A model generated the notes under the pieces. The model was not told the DNA's origin, searched no databases, and was given only the letters and a program-made list of their open reading frames with translations. This document shows, in pieces, positions 8,036-16,861 of a DNA stretch of 64,000 nt. The position numbers and the translations under genes are program-made. Every line of letters begins with the position of its first letter. Within the stretch, counting starts at the first letter, position 1. The DNA comes from JAZDIU01 sp043804635 (GTDB lineage: Bacteria; Chloroflexota; Dehalococcoidia; Dehalococcoidales; UBA2162). The stretch is from NCBI GenBank assembly GCA_043804635.1, contig JAZDIU010000089.1:1-64000 (forward strand), given 5' to 3'.

Positions 8036-8818
8036 TTACAGTTTTGCCACTTTCCTGGCGATGATGCTCTTTATTTTATCATACGAAGGCGGTGGTCCGT
8101 TCCGTACCAGTTTATCATCCACGAACAAAGCATCTGAAATACCCCATTCCAGGAAAGTCTGTCTGTTAAAAGTGTCAATCTCTCGGAACACCACCTTATC
8201 CCCGAACTCAGCGGCGGCTCTCTTGGCTCTTTCGAAAGTCAGGTTTTGAGCCGGACACCATCCGTTCAGGAAGCCGGTAACAGTTACCTTATCCGGGATG
8301 GCTTCCGGTTTTTTCTTTGTTTTAATCCATTTGGGTGGTGCGACATCTTCGGCGAATGGTTTCCATAGCAGGACCTGAATTCCCATTCTATCCGCGGCTT
8401 TATAGCCGTGCTTCTTGAACCAAGAGGCTTTCATCCAGAAAGGCAACACCAGTCCCCAGGCGGCAAGACCCTTAGCACCTAAAGCTTTCACATCATCTTC
8501 AGCGGCCTGGAGCAACGCTCTGCCGAAGCCTCTTTTCTGGAAGTTGCCCCTCCCCTTTTTATGACCGTGGACCCAGACACAATCTACGAAGTATGAGTCC
8601 TTGCCTTCGACGAACGATTGCTCGACGGGGACGTATTGTATCATCCCGCCGACTTCACCCCTATCATCCAGAGCCAGCTTTACCCGCAAGCCCTTGTCTT
8701 TCATCTTGTTATACCAGACTTCCCGGTGGTTGCCCGCCTCTTTCATTTCTTCAGACCAGTCCTCAAGACAGACAAAGTATAGTTGTTTATGTTCATCGGT
8801 CAGGTTGGTTATTTTCAT
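8036..8818 (-). CDS. GNAT acetyltransferase with C-terminal YoaP-like domain
   Basis: The N-terminal part (about residues 1-150) is a GNAT acetyltransferase fold with an acetyl-CoA-binding segment around KRGFGRALLQAAEDDVKALG. The C-terminal part (about 180-260) is thioredoxin-like, starting VTVTGFLNGWCPAQN, and matches the YoaP domain layout; the usual CxxC is reduced to one Cys. Substrate unknown. The ATG overlaps the stop of the upstream antitoxin-like gene (ATGA), so translation is probably coupled. Confidence 0.8.
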   Translation of the reverse strand: MKITNLTDEHKQLYFVCLEDWSEEMKEAGNHREVWYNKMKDKGLRVKLALDDRGEVGGMIQYVPVEQSFVEGKDSYFVDCVWVHGHKKGRGNFQKRGFGRALLQAAEDDVKALGAKGLAAWGLVLPFWMKASWFKKHGYKAADRMGIQVLLWKPFAEDVAPPKWIKTKKKPEAIPDKVTVTGFLNGWCPAQNLTFERAKRAAAEFGDKVVFREIDTFNRQTFLEWGISDALFVDDKLVRNGPPPSYDKIKSIIARKVAKL

Positions 8819-8997
8819 TTAAATTCCAGCCTCTCCTTTACAATCTCAAAAGGCAGCGAAGGTTCATCTTTGCGTTCAGCGATGATAGCTAAATCTTGTA
8901 AATCTTCAATAAGCTCCCTGTATTCTTTCAAAGACAAGATTACTCCGATTTTACGCCCCTTCTCTGTAACCACAAAACATCTCTTTTCCTGTTTCAT
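8815..8997 (-). CDS. Phd/YefM-like antitoxin
   Basis: A 60-residue protein with the core of the Phd/YefM DNA-binding fold: FVVTEKGRKIGVILSLKEYRELIEDL, here described as residues 8-33. Such antitoxins normally bind their own promoter and neutralise a RelE, Doc or PIN toxin encoded just after them. Here the next gene is a GNAT/YoaP protein overlapping by four bases, and no known toxin type is present. It may be an orphan regulator, or the acetyltransferase may be its partner; the latter is inference only. Confidence 0.7.
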   Translation of the reverse strand: MKQEKRCFVVTEKGRKIGVILSLKEYRELIEDLQDLAIIAERKDEPSLPFEIVKERLEFK

Positions 8998-9062
8998 TAT
9001 AAGTTCTTAACTGACATTCATATCTTTTTGTTCATTATACCCTAAGTGGAGAAATACCTTTC

Positions 9063-9746
9063 TTAATTATGGATATTGTCTCCGAATCTATTGAATGTCA
9101 AATCAAGGACATCATCCTTTTCGGATGCGTTAAGTTCGATGCCATGCAAATGGAGCCATACATCTAAGAATAGATTTCTGTGGTACCATTCTTGTTCTTC
9201 TCCGGCGACGAGGTTATCTAGCTTATTTTCTAGTAAGTCTATCTGTTTCTCCAAAAAGTGGAGGGTAAGAGACTCACCAAGTCCTCCTTCAAATTGTTCA
9301 GCCTCCTGTGTTAGGTTGTCGAGTTGTCGGTATCGCTTATCTTCATAAATTTCAAGTATATGGTCATACCACTCTTTAAACTGCCACGCAATTGCGAAGT
9401 ACCAAAGATTGGCATACTTTCGCCACAATCCGTAGATTCCTAGCTCTTCTAGTAACCGCCGATGTCGAACGGCAAAAGGCTTTCGAATTCCTACGTGTGT
9501 ATAGGTCATTAGAACATCTCGACACCTCAGTTTTTCCCTCTCCCAAGACGGAGGTCTAGCGTTCGCCAAATTTTTCTTCAGAGACTCTTCATATTCTCCT
9601 ATAGCCTTGTCAACGGCAGCATAGAAGTCCGAAATTACTCGCCTAATATCAGCTACTTTGAGAGGGGTGATTCTAAAATGGGGAGACCATTGCCAATCCT
9701 GTTCTGTCAAGACCTTTCTCAACTCTGATATATTCGGTTTTGTCAT
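9063..9746 (-). CDS. Hypothetical protein, unknown helical family
   Basis: I do not recognise this 227-residue protein. It is hydrophilic, rich in Trp, Glu and Leu and predicted mostly helical. There is no signal peptide, membrane segment or nucleotide-binding motif. The two long helical parts are about residues 30-65 and 130-195. It starts with a normal ATG and is separated from both neighbours, so it is probably a single-gene unit. Confidence 0.6.
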   Translation of the reverse strand: MTKPNISELRKVLTEQDWQWSPHFRITPLKVADIRRVISDFYAAVDKAIGEYEESLKKNLANARPPSWEREKLRCRDVLMTYTHVGIRKPFAVRHRRLLEELGIYGLWRKYANLWYFAIAWQFKEWYDHILEIYEDKRYRQLDNLTQEAEQFEGGLGESLTLHFLEKQIDLLENKLDNLVAGEEQEWYHRNLFLDVWLHLHGIELNASEKDDVLDLTFNRFGDNIHN

Positions 9747-9806
9747 GCCTAAGTTACCTTTCTCGACTAGTAGTGGTAAAAAGTAGATCAGGATTCGTGC
9801 CCTTGA

Positions 9807-10904
9807 TTATATCCCCGCCATCTTCCTTAGTCTACCCAGCGCGTCGTTCTTTTCTTGTAGCCCCAGTTTAGCTTTGCCGATGGCTCTGGAGAGAAGCTCG
9901 ATTGACTGGTCGTAGGTCTTTTTGTCCACAGGATAAGGAATGCCGTCCTTGCCGCCGTGAGCAAAGCTGTAGCGGGCCGGGTCGCGGTAGCTGGGCGCCA
10001 CGCCATAAACCAGCTCGGAAATGAGGCTCAGGGCACGGATAGTCTTGGGACCCACGCCGGGCAGTCCCAGCAGCTCCTCGAAGTCTTTGGGCTGGCGCTC
10101 ATAGGTGCTAAGAATAATCTTGCTCAGGCTGTCCGGGTGAAGGTCGGCGGTGCCTAGATAGTGATGGGCGGGAAGCTCCAGGGTCTGTATTTTCTTGAGG
10201 TCGGCGAGAATAGACTCCGGTTTTTGCTCGGTGGCGATTTCGGCGATAGTATTCCGGGCGGGTTCGCTCTCACCGGCGACCAGATTGAGTGCTTGCCCTC
10301 TGGCTTCGGAAGCGATTGCGGAATGCGGCTCATTGACAAAATCGCTGACGGTCTCGCCCAGCCAGTGATAGCGCCGGGCGTAGCGGGTGGACTCGTTCAT
10401 TCCCTGCTGAACAACCGCCCACGAACCACGACTGGTAAAAACAAAGCTATGATGATAAAGCTGGTAGCCATCCTGAATAGCGGCGCTGTCCACTTTAGCC
10501 GACATCCGGCTGGCGTAAACAAGCGGCGCCGGGTCGAGCGAGATTAGTTCGCCCCAGCTTTCCACCTCTGACGGTGTCTTACGTGAAGTCCCGCCTTTGC
10601 CGCCGGCAACGAACAGACCGAGGTCGCGTTCCAATCCTTTGATGCCTTCTTTGACCGCGCCGCAGAGGGTGGTAGTAACGCCGCTGGAATGCCAGTCGAA
10701 GCCGAGCACACAGCCGAAAGCTTGGAACCAGTAGGGATGAGATAGGCGTTTCAGCATTTCATCGGGACCGAACTGGCTGACGATGGCGATGGTGATTTCT
10801 CGGGCTAGTTTGACCATCCGCTGAAAAAGCCAGGGCGGTGCTTTACCGTAGTGGAGGGGTAGGTTTGCTATTCCGGTGCGTCTGGGAACGGCTGACATAG
10901 CCAA
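9807..10904 (-). CDS. DUF763 family protein
   Basis: The N-terminal sequence (RTGIANLPLHYGKAPPWLF, then GCVLGFDWHSSGVTTTLCGA) is diagnostic of DUF763, a family found in archaea, thermophiles and some anaerobes. A helix-hairpin-helix-like stretch ELLGLPGVGPKTIRALSLI at about residues 265-285 resembles DNA glycosylase or structure-specific nuclease HhH motifs, so nucleic-acid binding is likely. The biochemical activity is not established. Length (365) is normal. The FmdB-type gene ends 8 bases before its start, suggesting an operon. Confidence 0.85.
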   Translation of the reverse strand: MAMSAVPRRTGIANLPLHYGKAPPWLFQRMVKLAREITIAIVSQFGPDEMLKRLSHPYWFQAFGCVLGFDWHSSGVTTTLCGAVKEGIKGLERDLGLFVAGGKGGTSRKTPSEVESWGELISLDPAPLVYASRMSAKVDSAAIQDGYQLYHHSFVFTSRGSWAVVQQGMNESTRYARRYHWLGETVSDFVNEPHSAIASEARGQALNLVAGESEPARNTIAEIATEQKPESILADLKKIQTLELPAHHYLGTADLHPDSLSKIILSTYERQPKDFEELLGLPGVGPKTIRALSLISELVYGVAPSYRDPARYSFAHGGKDGIPYPVDKKTYDQSIELLSRAIGKAKLGLQEKNDALGRLRKMAGI

Positions 10905-10912
10905 TCCCTCGA

Positions 10913-11146
10913 TTACATACCGCAGGTGCTACAGGAGCTGGAGCCACAGCTAGCGCAGGAACTGCCGCCGCCTACGGGAGTGGGCGAACCGCCTTCATTC
11001 ATTGAGAAGCAGGCAAAAGTGGATAATTTCTTTTTGGCGGTCTTATGGCATTTAGGACAGGCAGCCGGTTTATCAACCTGGCTGAACGGGCGGAGAAGCT
11101 CAAATTTACAGTCACAATCGTGGCAGACATATTCGTAAATAGGCAT
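10913..11146 (-). CDS. FmdB-family zinc ribbon protein
   Basis: A 77-residue protein starting MPIYEYVCHDCDCKFELL with a second pair CPKCHKTA, the CxxC...CxxC zinc ribbon of the FmdB regulatory family. I chose ATG 11146 rather than an in-frame start 16 codons upstream because TAGGAG lies 8 bases before it and the family always starts MP(I/V)YEY. The tail is unusual: a Gly/Ser linker then SCASCGSSSCSTCG, a second Cys cluster that may bind metal. A paralog is at 49811. Confidence 0.85.
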   Translation of the reverse strand: MPIYEYVCHDCDCKFELLRPFSQVDKPAACPKCHKTAKKKLSTFACFSMNEGGSPTPVGGGSSCASCGSSSCSTCGM

Positions 11147-11251
11147 ACTCTTAACTCCTAAATTCAGTTTAGGCTTTTCGAGGCGGGAAGTCAAGCTTGT
11201 GCAGGCGTCTATTAATAGGTTTCGTTTGGTTAATGGAAACCTATCCCGCTT

Positions 11252-12796
11252 TTACGTTTCCCAGACTACCTTCCCGCCGATGATGGTCGTCAGGACTTTG
11301 ATGTCTTTTAGCTGCTCCGGGGGGACTTTGGTCGAGTCGTCACTTAAGATAACGATATCAGCCAGTTTGCATGGAGTGATGGAGCCTTTGATTCTCTCCT
11401 CGAAAGTGGCATACGCTCCGTTGATGGTATACATCGCAAGTGCCTGGCTAGCTGAAATACTTTCTTCTGGTAGGAGCTTTTGCCCCGACTCCGTCTGTCT
11501 GGTGATAGCCGCATAAATACCGACGAGCGGGTTAGCCGGGACAATGGGTGAATCAGAGCTGCCGGCAACAACCAGTCCGGCATCGAAGAAAGATTTGAAG
11601 CGAGCTATCCATTGTAATTGGTTCGGTGGCAAGGTCGCTAAATATCTTTCACCACTATAGTAGAGAAAGGGAGGCTGGGTGGCTATTACTGTCTTCAGTC
11701 TCTTTAACCGCTCAAGCAAGTGCGGCGGACACACAGAACAATGCTCAATGCGGTGTCTTCGTCCGGATTGCGGGAATTGGCTCTGGGCATACTCTAAAGC
11801 AACGATTGCGGCTTCCACAGTACCCGGCTGGACGGCGTGGATGGCTAGCTGAAAGCCAGCCCGATGAGCTTTCAGCACCATCTGATTTAGCTCTGGCTGG
11901 GAAGGGTGTAATTTCCCGGTAGTTTCATTCGGAGCTATTTTTACCGAGCCCAGACGTAAATCGGCATTACCGGAACCGAAAGTCAAACCCGCTTCCTGGA
12001 ACTGGCTCAAGGCTTCGATACCGGGCATAAAATATACTCGACACTTAAGCTGGTCTTTTTCTTTGAAACTGCGGAATTTCTGCCATTGCTTCAGGCTATT
12101 GACGATAGTTGCTTCGCCGAGCGAGGTAATTCCCTGAGAAAGATACTGCTCGTTAGCTAAAGCAATGCCTTTGTTTAGCTCTGCTTCCGATAGGGGAGGC
12201 ATTACTTTTTCCCTGATGTAACCTAACATCTCAAAGAGGACACCGGTGGGTTCGCCATTAGCGTCTCGCTCAATGACGCCGCCCGGCGGCGCCGAGGTTT
12301 CACGAGTAATACCCGCCAGAGCCAGCGCCTTACTGTTCAGCACGCAGGTGTGGAGGGAGCGGTGGGAAAGAATTACGGGGTGGTTGGGAGCGACTTCATC
12401 GATATCCCGGAGGGTGGGATGACGCTTTTCAGCAAGATAGAAGTCCGTGTAGTCGGTACCGCTAATCCATTTACCGGGTGGGGTATTTTGAGCCTTGCGG
12501 CTGATGATTGCCCTAATTTCGTTTATGGACTTAACCAACGGTGGACTAAGGTCGATGCCAAGCAGTTTCCTGACGAAAGAGAAAACGTGGCAGTGGGCGT
12601 CGTTGAAGCCGGGGATGATTGTCTTACCGTGACAATCTATTACTTTAGTTTTAGAGCCTCTAACCGATGCCAGGCTTTCGTTATCAGCGACCAGTAGAAT
12701 TTTACCGTCCTTAATGGCAATAAGTTCAGCGGTAGGTTGCGCCGGGTTGAGGGTAATGACATTAGCGTTTTTGAGAATGAGATCGGCGGCTTTCAT
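11252..12796 (-). CDS. Amidohydrolase, YtcJ-like
   Basis: A 514-residue metal-dependent hydrolase. It shows the N-terminal beta-sandwich with GKTIIPGFNDAHCH (first metal His pair), the central HRIEHCSVCPP, and the late Asp in VVAGSSDSPIVPANP. The architecture is that of the YtcJ/exoenzyme-regulatory amidohydrolases with a TIM barrel split by an insertion. The substrate (an N-acyl or formamide-type compound) cannot be predicted. There is no signal peptide. Confidence 0.87.
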   Translation of the reverse strand: MKAADLILKNANVITLNPAQPTAELIAIKDGKILLVADNESLASVRGSKTKVIDCHGKTIIPGFNDAHCHVFSFVRKLLGIDLSPPLVKSINEIRAIISRKAQNTPPGKWISGTDYTDFYLAEKRHPTLRDIDEVAPNHPVILSHRSLHTCVLNSKALALAGITRETSAPPGGVIERDANGEPTGVLFEMLGYIREKVMPPLSEAELNKGIALANEQYLSQGITSLGEATIVNSLKQWQKFRSFKEKDQLKCRVYFMPGIEALSQFQEAGLTFGSGNADLRLGSVKIAPNETTGKLHPSQPELNQMVLKAHRAGFQLAIHAVQPGTVEAAIVALEYAQSQFPQSGRRHRIEHCSVCPPHLLERLKRLKTVIATQPPFLYYSGERYLATLPPNQLQWIARFKSFFDAGLVVAGSSDSPIVPANPLVGIYAAITRQTESGQKLLPEESISASQALAMYTINGAYATFEERIKGSITPCKLADIVILSDDSTKVPPEQLKDIKVLTTIIGGKVVWET

Positions 12797-12832
12797 TAGC
12801 TCACTAAAGCAGTTTGGCTGACAACAGGCTGA

Positions 12833-13642
12833 TTAAGCTCTAATTCTTTTTACTTCCTCGACTAGCTTCGGTAAAACCTCACCGGTTTTACCCTGAATCA
12901 GGTAGTCGGAAATCTGTTCATAAGTGAGGGGCGTGGGTTCGGCATTGACTTCAACAATCATTGCTTCTGGGACTTTTTGCCTGGCCAGTCTGGGTAAGCT
13001 GGCGAAGGGATAAACCACGGCTGAAGTCCCGCAAATAAGCATAAGGTCGCATTTCCGGGCTTCTTCTAAGCTTAGGCGCGCCACATCTTCCGGGATCGGT
13101 TCGTTAAAAAACACCGTATCGATTTTCATTACCCCCTGGCAATTGGGGCAGAGGGGTGGCAGTTTGTTTTCCCGTAACAGCTTTTCAAGGTCGACTTCTT
13201 CCCGCCTGAGTCGCGAGCCGCAATTAATGCACCTTAGCTTGGCATTGCTGCCGTGATATTCAAGGAGATGCTGACTGCCGGCTTTTTCATGGAGGGCATC
13301 GATATTCTGGGTAATGACGCATTTCAAAACGCCCAGTTTTTCCAGTTCGACCATGGCATAATGGCCGCGGTTGGGCAGCATCTTTTCTATATTGCCTAAT
13401 GGGCTAGCGTGGGCGTTGGTTAACCTTTCTTCCCACCACTTTTTGGGGTCTTGCAGGAGTTCCTGGTAAGCCTGATAAGCCCTTCTTTCGGCGGCGGGGT
13501 CTTTAGTCCAGACTCCGGAGGGTCCCCGAAAATCCGGGATCCCAGATTCAGTCGAAATGCCGGCGCCAGTGAGGGCGATGGCATATTTAGAGTTAATCAG
13601 GTCTCTGGCGGCTTTTTTAATTAGGTCGCCTTGTTCAGTCAT
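12833..13642 (-). CDS. NAD-dependent protein deacylase (sirtuin)
   Basis: A 269-residue Sir2-family enzyme that removes acyl groups from lysines using NAD+. It contains GAGISTESGIPDFRG (NAD binding, near residue 25), TQNIDALHEKAGS, and the catalytic His in LLEYHGSNAKLRC. The zinc site is CINCGSRL...CPNC, and VFFNEPIPED follows. This closely follows the bacterial CobB/archaeal class U-III sirtuins. Adjacent to an ADP/NDP-forming acyl-CoA pathway gene only at distance; a role in reversing acetylation of CoA ligases is known for the family, not shown here. Confidence 0.93.
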   Translation of the reverse strand: MTEQGDLIKKAARDLINSKYAIALTGAGISTESGIPDFRGPSGVWTKDPAAERRAYQAYQELLQDPKKWWEERLTNAHASPLGNIEKMLPNRGHYAMVELEKLGVLKCVITQNIDALHEKAGSQHLLEYHGSNAKLRCINCGSRLRREEVDLEKLLRENKLPPLCPNCQGVMKIDTVFFNEPIPEDVARLSLEEARKCDLMLICGTSAVVYPFASLPRLARQKVPEAMIVEVNAEPTPLTYEQISDYLIQGKTGEVLPKLVEEVKRIRA

Positions 13643-13755
13643 AGTTGCCTCGCTTTAATAATACCAAGAAAATACTACCAATACTATAAATATTTTAACA
13701 AATCCATTCGGTTTATCGTCGGAGAAGGCTGAAATTCGTCTTTTTAACATAATTC

Positions 13756-13764
13756 TGCTATAAT
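13756..13764 (+). promoter_or_regulatory. Extended -10 promoter of ftsH
   Basis: TGCTATAAT is a perfect extended -10 element about 38 bases upstream of the ftsH ATG. No good -35 hexamer is present at 16-18 bases spacing, as expected for extended -10 promoters. Confidence 0.6.
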
Positions 13765-13802
13765 GATTATGTTCAGGTAATTCCCATATATTGAGGCGAA
13801 GG

Positions 13803-15737
13803 ATGAAGGGTTGGAAAAATAGCGGTCTGATATATATCGCTATCCTGCTGGCCGGGATAGCCTTAGTTAGTTTTCTCTTTTCTCAATCACAACAACCTAC
13901 CGAGGTGGACTTAGATAAAGTCATTTCTATGTCCCAAAACGGTGAGGTTAAAACGCTCTTGATAGAGAGCGATTCTCTATTGGTCACTACTGCCACCGGG
14001 GATAAACTTACTACCTATATCGGCAACCTTAATTATGTCGAGCTTAAGGAGCTCGGGCTAAATCTAGATAAAGTAGGAAAATACGCTTACAAAGCCTCAG
14101 GAATGGACTGGGGGAATCTGCTACTTACGTTTTTGCCACTGCTACTGTTCGGGGGATTGCTCCTTTATCTCTTTTCCCGCGCCCGCGGCGCCAATAACCA
14201 GGCGTTCAGCTTCGGTCGCAGTCGCGCCCGGCTTTTCTCAGCCTCTAAACCGTCAGTAACTTTTGAAGATGTTGCCGGCGTGGATGAGGCTAAGCAGGAA
14301 CTATACGAAGTCGTTGAATTTCTTAAGTCGAGGGAGAGGTTCCAGAGCCTGGGTGCACGTATTCCGAAGGGAGTTTTACTGGTCGGGCCCCCGGGCACAG
14401 GAAAGACCCTATTAGCTAAAGCTGTGGCTGGTGAAGCCGGAGTCCCCTTCTTTTCTATTAGCGGTAGTGAATTCGTTGAAATGTTCGTCGGCGTGGGTGC
14501 TGCCCGGGTGCGCGACCTGTTCGACCAGGCTAAGCGAGCTGCTCCTTGTCTTGTCTTTGTTGATGAAATCGATGCCGTCGGCCGCCATCGTGGTGCTGGA
14601 TTAGGCGGCAGTCACGATGAAAGAGAACAGACCCTCAACCAGATTTTAACTGAGATGGATGGCTTCGATACTAATACCAGCGTAATCGTCCTAGCGGCAA
14701 CCAACCGTCCCGATATACTCGACCCGGCATTGCTGCGTCCCGGACGGTTCGACCGGCGGGTAATCCTTGACCGTCCGGATATTGTCGGCAGAGCTGCTAT
14801 ACTTAAAGTCCACATCAAAGGTAAGCCTCTCGCAGAATCGGTCAAACTGGAGATACTGGCTAAAGAGACTGCCGGTTTTAGCGGTGCCGACCTGGCTAAC
14901 CTGGTCAATGAGGCAGCAATTCTGGCAGCCAGACGAAATAAAAAAGCTATCGATATGGAAGAGTTCGAAGAATCCATCGACCGCGTCATCGCCGGTCCAG
15001 AGAGAAAAAGCCGGCGCATAAGCAGCAAAGAAAAAGAAATTACCGCCTATCATGAGGCCGGACATGCTCTGGTAGCCAAGATGCTGCCCGATGCCGACCC
15101 CGTCCACAAAATATCCATCGTTGCCCGCGGAATGTCTCTCGGTCACACCAAACAGCTCCCTATTGAGGACAGGTATCTTATCGGTCGCTCTCAGATTAAA
15201 GCGATGTTAGCCACTTTACTTGGCGGTCACACTGCCGAGCAAATAATCTTCAATGAAGTCACAACGGGAGCTTCGGACGATATTAAGCGTGCCACCGAGC
15301 TTGCCCGAAAGATGGTTACCGACTTCGGAATGAGTGAGAAATTGGGACCAAGGACTTTTGGCGATAAGCAAGAGATGGTATTCCTCGGTAGAGAAATCTC
15401 CGAGCAAAAGGACTATGGCGACCGTATTGCCAATACTATCGATGAAGAGGTCAATAAACTTATCGAGGAAGCTCACGATACTGCCAAGAAGATACTGACT
15501 GACAATAAGCCTAAATTGGTAAAAATCGCTCAAAAATTAGTTGCTCAAGAGACTCTGGAGAGCGATGAACTGGATGCCCTGTTAAGTGATACACCCCCTT
15601 CACCACCCGAGGCTACTATCGAGGCTCCGGCAACACCACCACCTTCTCCGGCTGAACCAGCAACCGAGACCCAGCAGGCACCTTCCGCTAAGCGTAAGAT
15701 GACCCCGCCAAAACAAGCTCCAGCCACATCCGGCTAA
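13803..15737 (+). CDS. ftsH: ATP-dependent zinc metalloprotease FtsH
   Basis: A membrane-anchored AAA+ protease that degrades misfolded membrane proteins and regulatory substrates. It has two membrane helices (about residues 9-27 and 105-126), a short extracytoplasmic domain between them, Walker A GPPGTGKT (about 194) and Walker B VFVDEIDAVG. The second region of homology is around NRPDILDPALLRPGRFDRR, and zinc site HEAGH is near residue 416. I chose ATG 13803 (GAGG six bases upstream) over the in-frame TTG 12 bases earlier. The C-terminus is a Pro/Thr/Ala-rich tail. The second membrane segment is closely mimicked by a 63-residue protein at 43363. Confidence 0.96.
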   Translation: MKGWKNSGLIYIAILLAGIALVSFLFSQSQQPTEVDLDKVISMSQNGEVKTLLIESDSLLVTTATGDKLTTYIGNLNYVELKELGLNLDKVGKYAYKASGMDWGNLLLTFLPLLLFGGLLLYLFSRARGANNQAFSFGRSRARLFSASKPSVTFEDVAGVDEAKQELYEVVEFLKSRERFQSLGARIPKGVLLVGPPGTGKTLLAKAVAGEAGVPFFSISGSEFVEMFVGVGAARVRDLFDQAKRAAPCLVFVDEIDAVGRHRGAGLGGSHDEREQTLNQILTEMDGFDTNTSVIVLAATNRPDILDPALLRPGRFDRRVILDRPDIVGRAAILKVHIKGKPLAESVKLEILAKETAGFSGADLANLVNEAAILAARRNKKAIDMEEFEESIDRVIAGPERKSRRISSKEKEITAYHEAGHALVAKMLPDADPVHKISIVARGMSLGHTKQLPIEDRYLIGRSQIKAMLATLLGGHTAEQIIFNEVTTGASDDIKRATELARKMVTDFGMSEKLGPRTFGDKQEMVFLGREISEQKDYGDRIANTIDEEVNKLIEEAHDTAKKILTDNKPKLVKIAQKLVAQETLESDELDALLSDTPPSPPEATIEAPATPPPSPAEPATETQQAPSAKRKMTPPKQAPATSG

Positions 15738-16056
15738 GGCTCGATGCCTATAGTAGAGATTACCGATAGCCTGTTTCACCTGAATCTTTGATTTCTAAGG
15801 GTTAAGCCTGATTGCAATGTGCAGATAGAATGGCTGGCTTAACAAAGCGGAATATAAGGAGCGGGGCGGGATAAATACCAAGGCGGTGGCGAGGTGGGAG
15901 AGATAACTAAGTAAATCCGAAATCCTAAGCACGAAATCCGAACAAAATTCAAAAGGTTATTCTAGATCCCGTATTGTAATATTAAACACTCACAGGGTAG
16001 ACATTTTATTAATTTTAGTATTACTATATTTAACAGAGTATATACAGGAGAATTTT
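15738..16056. other. Intergenic region with vapC relic and repeat
   Basis: No intact gene lies here. Bases 15802-15902 duplicate the last 41 bases of vapC and its downstream flank (see the repeat entries). Bases 15911-15957 (TAAATCCGAAATCCTAAGC followed by CACGAAATCCGAAC) look like a dispersed AT-rich repeat. The last 40 bases hold the vapBC leader with an AGGAG ribosome site. Confidence 0.7.
15802..15902 (+). pseudogene. Duplicated 3' end of vapC (relic)
   Basis: This 101-base segment matches 16659-16759 with only four substitutions and no gaps. It carries the last codons of the PIN toxin (CNVQIEWLA then stop) and 60 bases of 3' flank, but no upstream vapC sequence. It looks like the scar of a second vapBC copy lost by deletion, or of a duplication during insertion. 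Confidence 0.75.
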
Positions 16057-16293
16057 ATGGATACATCTACGCTTTCTGAGAAGGGATGGGTGGTAATACC
16101 CCAGGAGCTGCGAGAGCGGTATGGTCTCAAGAAGGGTGATAGAGTCCACGTCATCGACTATGGCGGCGTCATCTCTATCGTACCGGCGTCTGAAGCTCCG
16201 ATTAGAAACTCGATGGGCATGCTAAAAGGCAAGCCGTCTCTGGTCGGGGAACTTATAAAATCAAGGCGACAGGATGCAGAACGCGGAAAATAG
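16057..16293 (+). CDS. vapB: AbrB/SpoVT-type antitoxin (VapB-like)
   Basis: A 78-residue DNA-binding protein with the AbrB swapped-hairpin sequence: LSEKGWVVIPQELRERYGLK, then GDRVHVIDYGGVISIVP. It would neutralise the PIN toxin encoded by the next gene and repress the shared promoter. AGGAG lies 7 bases before the ATG. Its 3' end overlaps vapC by 20 bases, the usual coupled layout. The C-terminal tail (LIKSRRQDAERGK) is probably the toxin-binding part. Confidence 0.88.
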   Translation: MDTSTLSEKGWVVIPQELRERYGLKKGDRVHVIDYGGVISIVPASEAPIRNSMGMLKGKPSLVGELIKSRRQDAERGK

Positions 16294-16699
16294 TCAAGGC
16301 TATGTCCTTGACAGCTACGCTCTTCTTACCTTTTTTGAGGCTGAACCCGGGAGCGAACAGGTTCGTAATCTGCTGGAAGCAGCTAAAGAAGGTAACTGTC
16401 ACCTCTACCTGTGTGTAGTTAATCTGGGCGAGGTTATTTACTTTATAGAGCGTGAAAGAGGACTTCCCAGAGCCCAAGAGACTCTAGCCCGGATTGATGA
16501 GTTACCCATCGAGGTCATAAATGTCGACCGAATTCTTGCCTTGGCGGCGGCTCATATTAAAATGGACTGCCCGATAGCTTATGCCGATTGTTTTGCTGCC
16601 GCCTTAGCACAGGTTAAGAACGCTCTGCTACTTACCGGCGACCCGGAGTTCCGGAAGATTAAGCCTGATTGCAATGTGCAGATAGAATGGCTGGCTTAA
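16274..16699 (+). CDS. vapC: PIN-domain ribonuclease toxin (VapC)
   Basis: A 141-residue PIN-domain RNase expected to cleave tRNA or rRNA when free of its antitoxin. The first acidic residue is in YVLDSYALLTFFEAEPG, the middle Glu in LGEVIYFIERE, and the distal acidic pair in CPIAYADCFAAALA, followed by LLTGDPEFRKI. All four acidic positions seem intact, so the toxin is probably active. The start at 16274 lies inside vapB. Its 3' end is duplicated at 15802-15902. Confidence 0.9.
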   Translation: MQNAENSQGYVLDSYALLTFFEAEPGSEQVRNLLEAAKEGNCHLYLCVVNLGEVIYFIERERGLPRAQETLARIDELPIEVINVDRILALAAAHIKMDCPIAYADCFAAALAQVKNALLLTGDPEFRKIKPDCNVQIEWLA

Positions 16700-16759
16700 C
16701 AAAGCGGAATACAAGGAGCGGGGCGGGATAAATACCAGGGCGATGGTGAGGTGGGAGAG
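16659..16759 (+). repeat. Direct repeat copy 2 (vapC 3' end and flank)
   Basis: This copy is in context: it contains the true 3' end of vapC and its downstream flank. It pairs with 15802-15902 (97 of 101 bases identical, same orientation). The spacing of the two copies is 857 bases and brackets the vapBC genes. Confidence 0.8.
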
Positions 16760-16861
16760 GGGGTAGATTGTCAATTAATCCTTTACCCTAATTTGTGTGC
16801 TACGCTAGTTGGTCGGAATTTGAGACCTGAGTTTGCATAAAGAAGCTTGATATTGCTGTAG

